This document shows positions 42,574 to 43,657 of a stretch of 43,657 nt of DNA, one piece after another. The translations under genes were made by a program, and so were the position numbers. The stretch comes from Candidatus Faecousia excrementigallinarum (lineage in GTDB: Bacteria > Bacillota > Clostridia > Oscillospirales > Oscillospiraceae), in contig DVFK01000110.1 in assembly GCA_018713285.1 (NCBI GenBank), positions 1 through 43,657 of the forward strand, given 5' to 3'. Numbering within the stretch: the stretch's first letter is position 1; the number at the start of each line of letters is the position of its first letter. Under the pieces are notes generated by a model that was not told where the DNA came from, made no database searches, and saw only the letters and a list, made by a program, of their open reading frames with translations.

Positions 42574-42879
42574 ATGTCTGCGATTACTGTAACCAGTGAA
42601 AACTTTCAGGATGTTGTGATGAACAGCGATAAGCCCGTGCTGCTGGATTTCTGGGCTCCCTGGTGCGGCCCCTGCCGGATGGTCAGCCCCATCATCGACG
42701 AGATTGCCGGTGAGCGCAGCGACATCACCGTGGGCAAGGTGAATGTGGATGAGCAGGTAGCTCTGGCCCAGCAGTTCCGGGTCATGACCATCCCCACCCT
42801 CATGGTCATCAAAAACGGCCAGGTGGTCCACCAGTCCGCCGGTGCCCGCCCCAAGGCTCAGATTCTGGAGTTGCTGTAA
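42574..42879 (+). CDS. trxA: Thioredoxin
   Basis: A 101-residue cytosolic thioredoxin that reduces protein disulfides. The active site WCGPC lies at about residues 30-34 after LLDFWAPW, and the cis-Pro is in VMTIPTLMVIKNG. There is no signal peptide. AGGAGGA precedes the ATG. No thioredoxin reductase gene is nearby. It is a single-gene unit between the tsf terminator and its own terminator. Length and motifs match the TrxA class. Confidence 0.95.
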   Translation: MSAITVTSENFQDVVMNSDKPVLLDFWAPWCGPCRMVSPIIDEIAGERSDITVGKVNVDEQVALAQQFRVMTIPTLMVIKNGQVVHQSAGARPKAQILELL

Positions 42880-42890
42880 AGCAACCCCTC

Positions 42891-42930
42891 CCTCAGCCAA
42901 TCCCCACCCGGGATTGGCTGAGGTTTTTTT
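42891..42930 (+). terminator. Terminator of trxA
   Basis: A perfect 13-bp stem (42891-42903 with 42911-42923) followed by a run of seven T. Confidence 0.9.
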
Positions 42931-42946
42931 ATTTTGTTTGCTTTAT

Positions 42947-42964
42947 AGAACAAGTCCTTGTTCT
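42947..42964. promoter_or_regulatory. Palindrome AGAACAAG-TC-CTTGTTCT upstream of the XRE gene
   Basis: Two perfect 8-base arms are separated by two bases, about 50 bp before a TATACT (42996-43001). It looks like an operator for a dimeric regulator; it does not fit the LexA pattern spacing. Confidence 0.5.
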
Positions 42965-43002
42965 TTGGCTTCTGTATGATTCATTCTCTTCCTTATATAC
43001 TA

Positions 43003-43030
43003 TCTTTAGACCGAAACGATGTTCTAAAGA
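43003..43030. promoter_or_regulatory. Inverted repeat just before the XRE start
   Basis: TCTTTAGA and TCTAAAGA, 12 bases apart, form a perfect 8-bp inverted repeat directly before the ribosome site. Autorepression by the XRE protein or a leader hairpin would both fit. Confidence 0.45.
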
Positions 43031-43042
43031 GGAGTGGGAAGT

Positions 43043-43360
43043 ATGGATGCCAAGGCTGTGGGGCAGCGAATCAAAGCCGCCAGAGAGAAGAAAAATCTCA
43101 CCCAGGAGGATTTGGCCGCCCTCATTGATATCAGCCCCACCCATATCAGCGTGATTGAGCGGGGTGCCAAAATCCCCCGGATGGATACCTTTGTGGCCAT
43201 CGCCAACGTGCTGGATGTTTCTGCTGATTCTCTGCTGGTGGATGTGGTAAATCATGCCGCCGAAGGTGTTGCTACGGAGCTTTCCAGCGCTATTGCTCAG
43301 CTCCCCCAAAACGAGAAAATGCGGATATTGAAAATAGTCAGCACCTTAATCGAAAAGTAA
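43043..43360 (+). CDS. XRE-family helix-turn-helix regulator
   Basis: A 105-residue DNA-binding protein. Residues 6-62 form an HTH_3 domain (RIKAAREKKNLTQEDLAAL, ISPTHISVIERGAKIPRMDTF). The remaining helix (LSSAIAQLPQNEKMRILKIVSTLI) probably drives dimerisation. The preferred start is the ATG at 43043, after AGAGGAG; an in-frame GTG three codons earlier is too close to it. Such short XRE proteins can be phage or housekeeping regulators, and targets are unknown. Two palindromes lie upstream. The terminator after it carries the IS copy in place of its U-tract. Confidence 0.85.
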   Translation: MDAKAVGQRIKAAREKKNLTQEDLAALIDISPTHISVIERGAKIPRMDTFVAIANVLDVSADSLLVDVVNHAAEGVATELSSAIAQLPQNEKMRILKIVSTLIEK

Positions 43361-43364
43361 TTAT

Positions 43365-43387
43365 GGGAAGAGTCTTTGACTCTTCCC
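43365..43387 (+). terminator. Terminator stem of the XRE gene, abutted by the IS
   Basis: A perfect 10-bp stem (43365-43374 with 43378-43387) with a TTT loop lies four bases after the stop. The IS-shared sequence starts at the stem end where a U-tract would be. Confidence 0.75.
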
Positions 43388-43657
43388 TTCAGCTTGTCAA
43401 AAAACTACCAAAACACCCTCATATCTGGTATAATACGGATATGGGGGTGTATTCATGGAACAATGGAGAAAAGATGCCCGGCGAGAGGCGGTAATAACAG
43501 ACCTGGAAGCTCTGGTACCGAAAGAGCATCTGCTTCGGAAGATTGAAAAGGTCATGGATTATGAGTGGCTGTATGAGCGGCTGGAGCCGTATTACTGCCA
43601 CGACAATGGTCGGCCTGGTACAGACCCGGTAGTGCTCATCAAGATGGTGCTGATACA
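43388..43657 (+). mobile_element. IS1182/DUF772-type insertion sequence, right copy, 5' part
   Basis: The mirror image of the left-end copy, running off the right edge. It shows the shared outer sequence, an extended -10 (TGGTATAAT, ending 43436) placed inside CCCTCATATC (43417-43426) and GATATGGGGG (43438-43447), then the transposase start. Differences from the left copy are few (5 in 130), so both moved or were copied recently. Confidence 0.85.
43455..43657 (+). CDS. IS1182-family (DUF772) transposase, N-terminal 67 residues, cut by window edge
   Basis: The visible part begins MEQWRKDARREAVITDLEAL and continues with HLLRKIEKVMDYEWLYERL and the YYCHDNGRPGTDPVVLIKM motif, the hallmark of the DUF772 N-terminal domain of IS1182-type DDE transposases. 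The catalytic residues lie beyond the window. GGGGGTG precedes the ATG. The inverted repeat around its -10 could lessen read-through or bind the transposase, which is only an inference. Confidence 0.85.
   Translation, partial: MEQWRKDARREAVITDLEALVPKEHLLRKIEKVMDYEWLYERLEPYYCHDNGRPGTDPVVLIKMVLI

Noticed and set aside
42947-42964. LexA (SOS) box
   Set aside because: GAAC and GTTC are eight bases apart, not four, so it does not fit the Firmicutes LexA site.

Overview
The window looks like a draft-genome contig from a GC-rich, spore-forming, anaerobic Clostridia lineage, most likely Oscillospiraceae/Ruminococcaceae of a gut. The grounds are a sigG gene, spoIVB, a YlmC/YmxH gene, a Spo0A-type DNA-binding domain, a GGGtGRT protein, DUF1540 and DUF5685 proteins, strong AGGAGG ribosome sites and Firmicutes-style promoters. 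Both window ends run into the same IS1182/DUF772-type transposase gene, in outward-facing inverted copies, so the contig probably ends where the assembler met this repeat. I saw no tRNA, rRNA or CRISPR array.

Layout. 1-158: IS end and a terminator. 166-10298: an L-arabinose locus. The minus strand encodes a lipoprotein binding protein, an ABC ATPase, two permeases, an FGGY kinase, araA and araD. A divergent araR encodes the repressor. Together they take up arabinose (perhaps the furanose form) and convert it to xylulose 5-phosphate. 10339-15888 (minus): a Spo0A-like regulator with two upstream 0A boxes, a membrane HtrA-type protease, a YibE/F membrane protein, a lipoprotein alkaline phosphatase and a small Cys-rich DUF1540 protein with a near-ideal sigma-G promoter. 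15981-17850 (plus): a NifU-like protein and a GGGtGRT protein under a consensus promoter, with codon use like that of ribosomal genes. 17872-18245: a DUF5655 gene whose natural stop is out of frame.

18325-23654 (minus): a four-gene phospho-signalling operon. It encodes an FHA protein, a membrane PP2C phosphatase, an exported trypsin-like protease joined through a membrane segment to an FHA domain, and a membrane Ser/Thr kinase with a large extracellular BspA/CAP-like part. This is the best candidate here for an undescribed system. 23710-23870 is a MITE-like palindrome with a decayed, compensatorily changed relative at 38272-38404. 23924-24892: spoIVB. 25029-27192 (plus): nifS-nifU-rrf2, with two matching palindromic operators over its promoter.

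27205-38725: mostly housekeeping genes on the minus strand: a GNAT enzyme, an amidohydrolase, a DnaJ protein, a DUF5685 protein, YihY, FakA/DAK2, Asp23, gpmI, recG and rpsT. A pfkB kinase and a repeat-rich intergenic region lie on the plus strand. 38805-39361: a gene-free stretch with a phased row of DnaA-box-like sites in front of sigG. 39305-43360 (plus): sigG, ymxH, rpsB, tsf, trxA and an XRE regulator, followed by the second IS copy.

Starts were chosen by ribosome-site position, so several genes are shorter than their longest open frame. Family names come from reading the translations and recalled family motifs; no database search was run.
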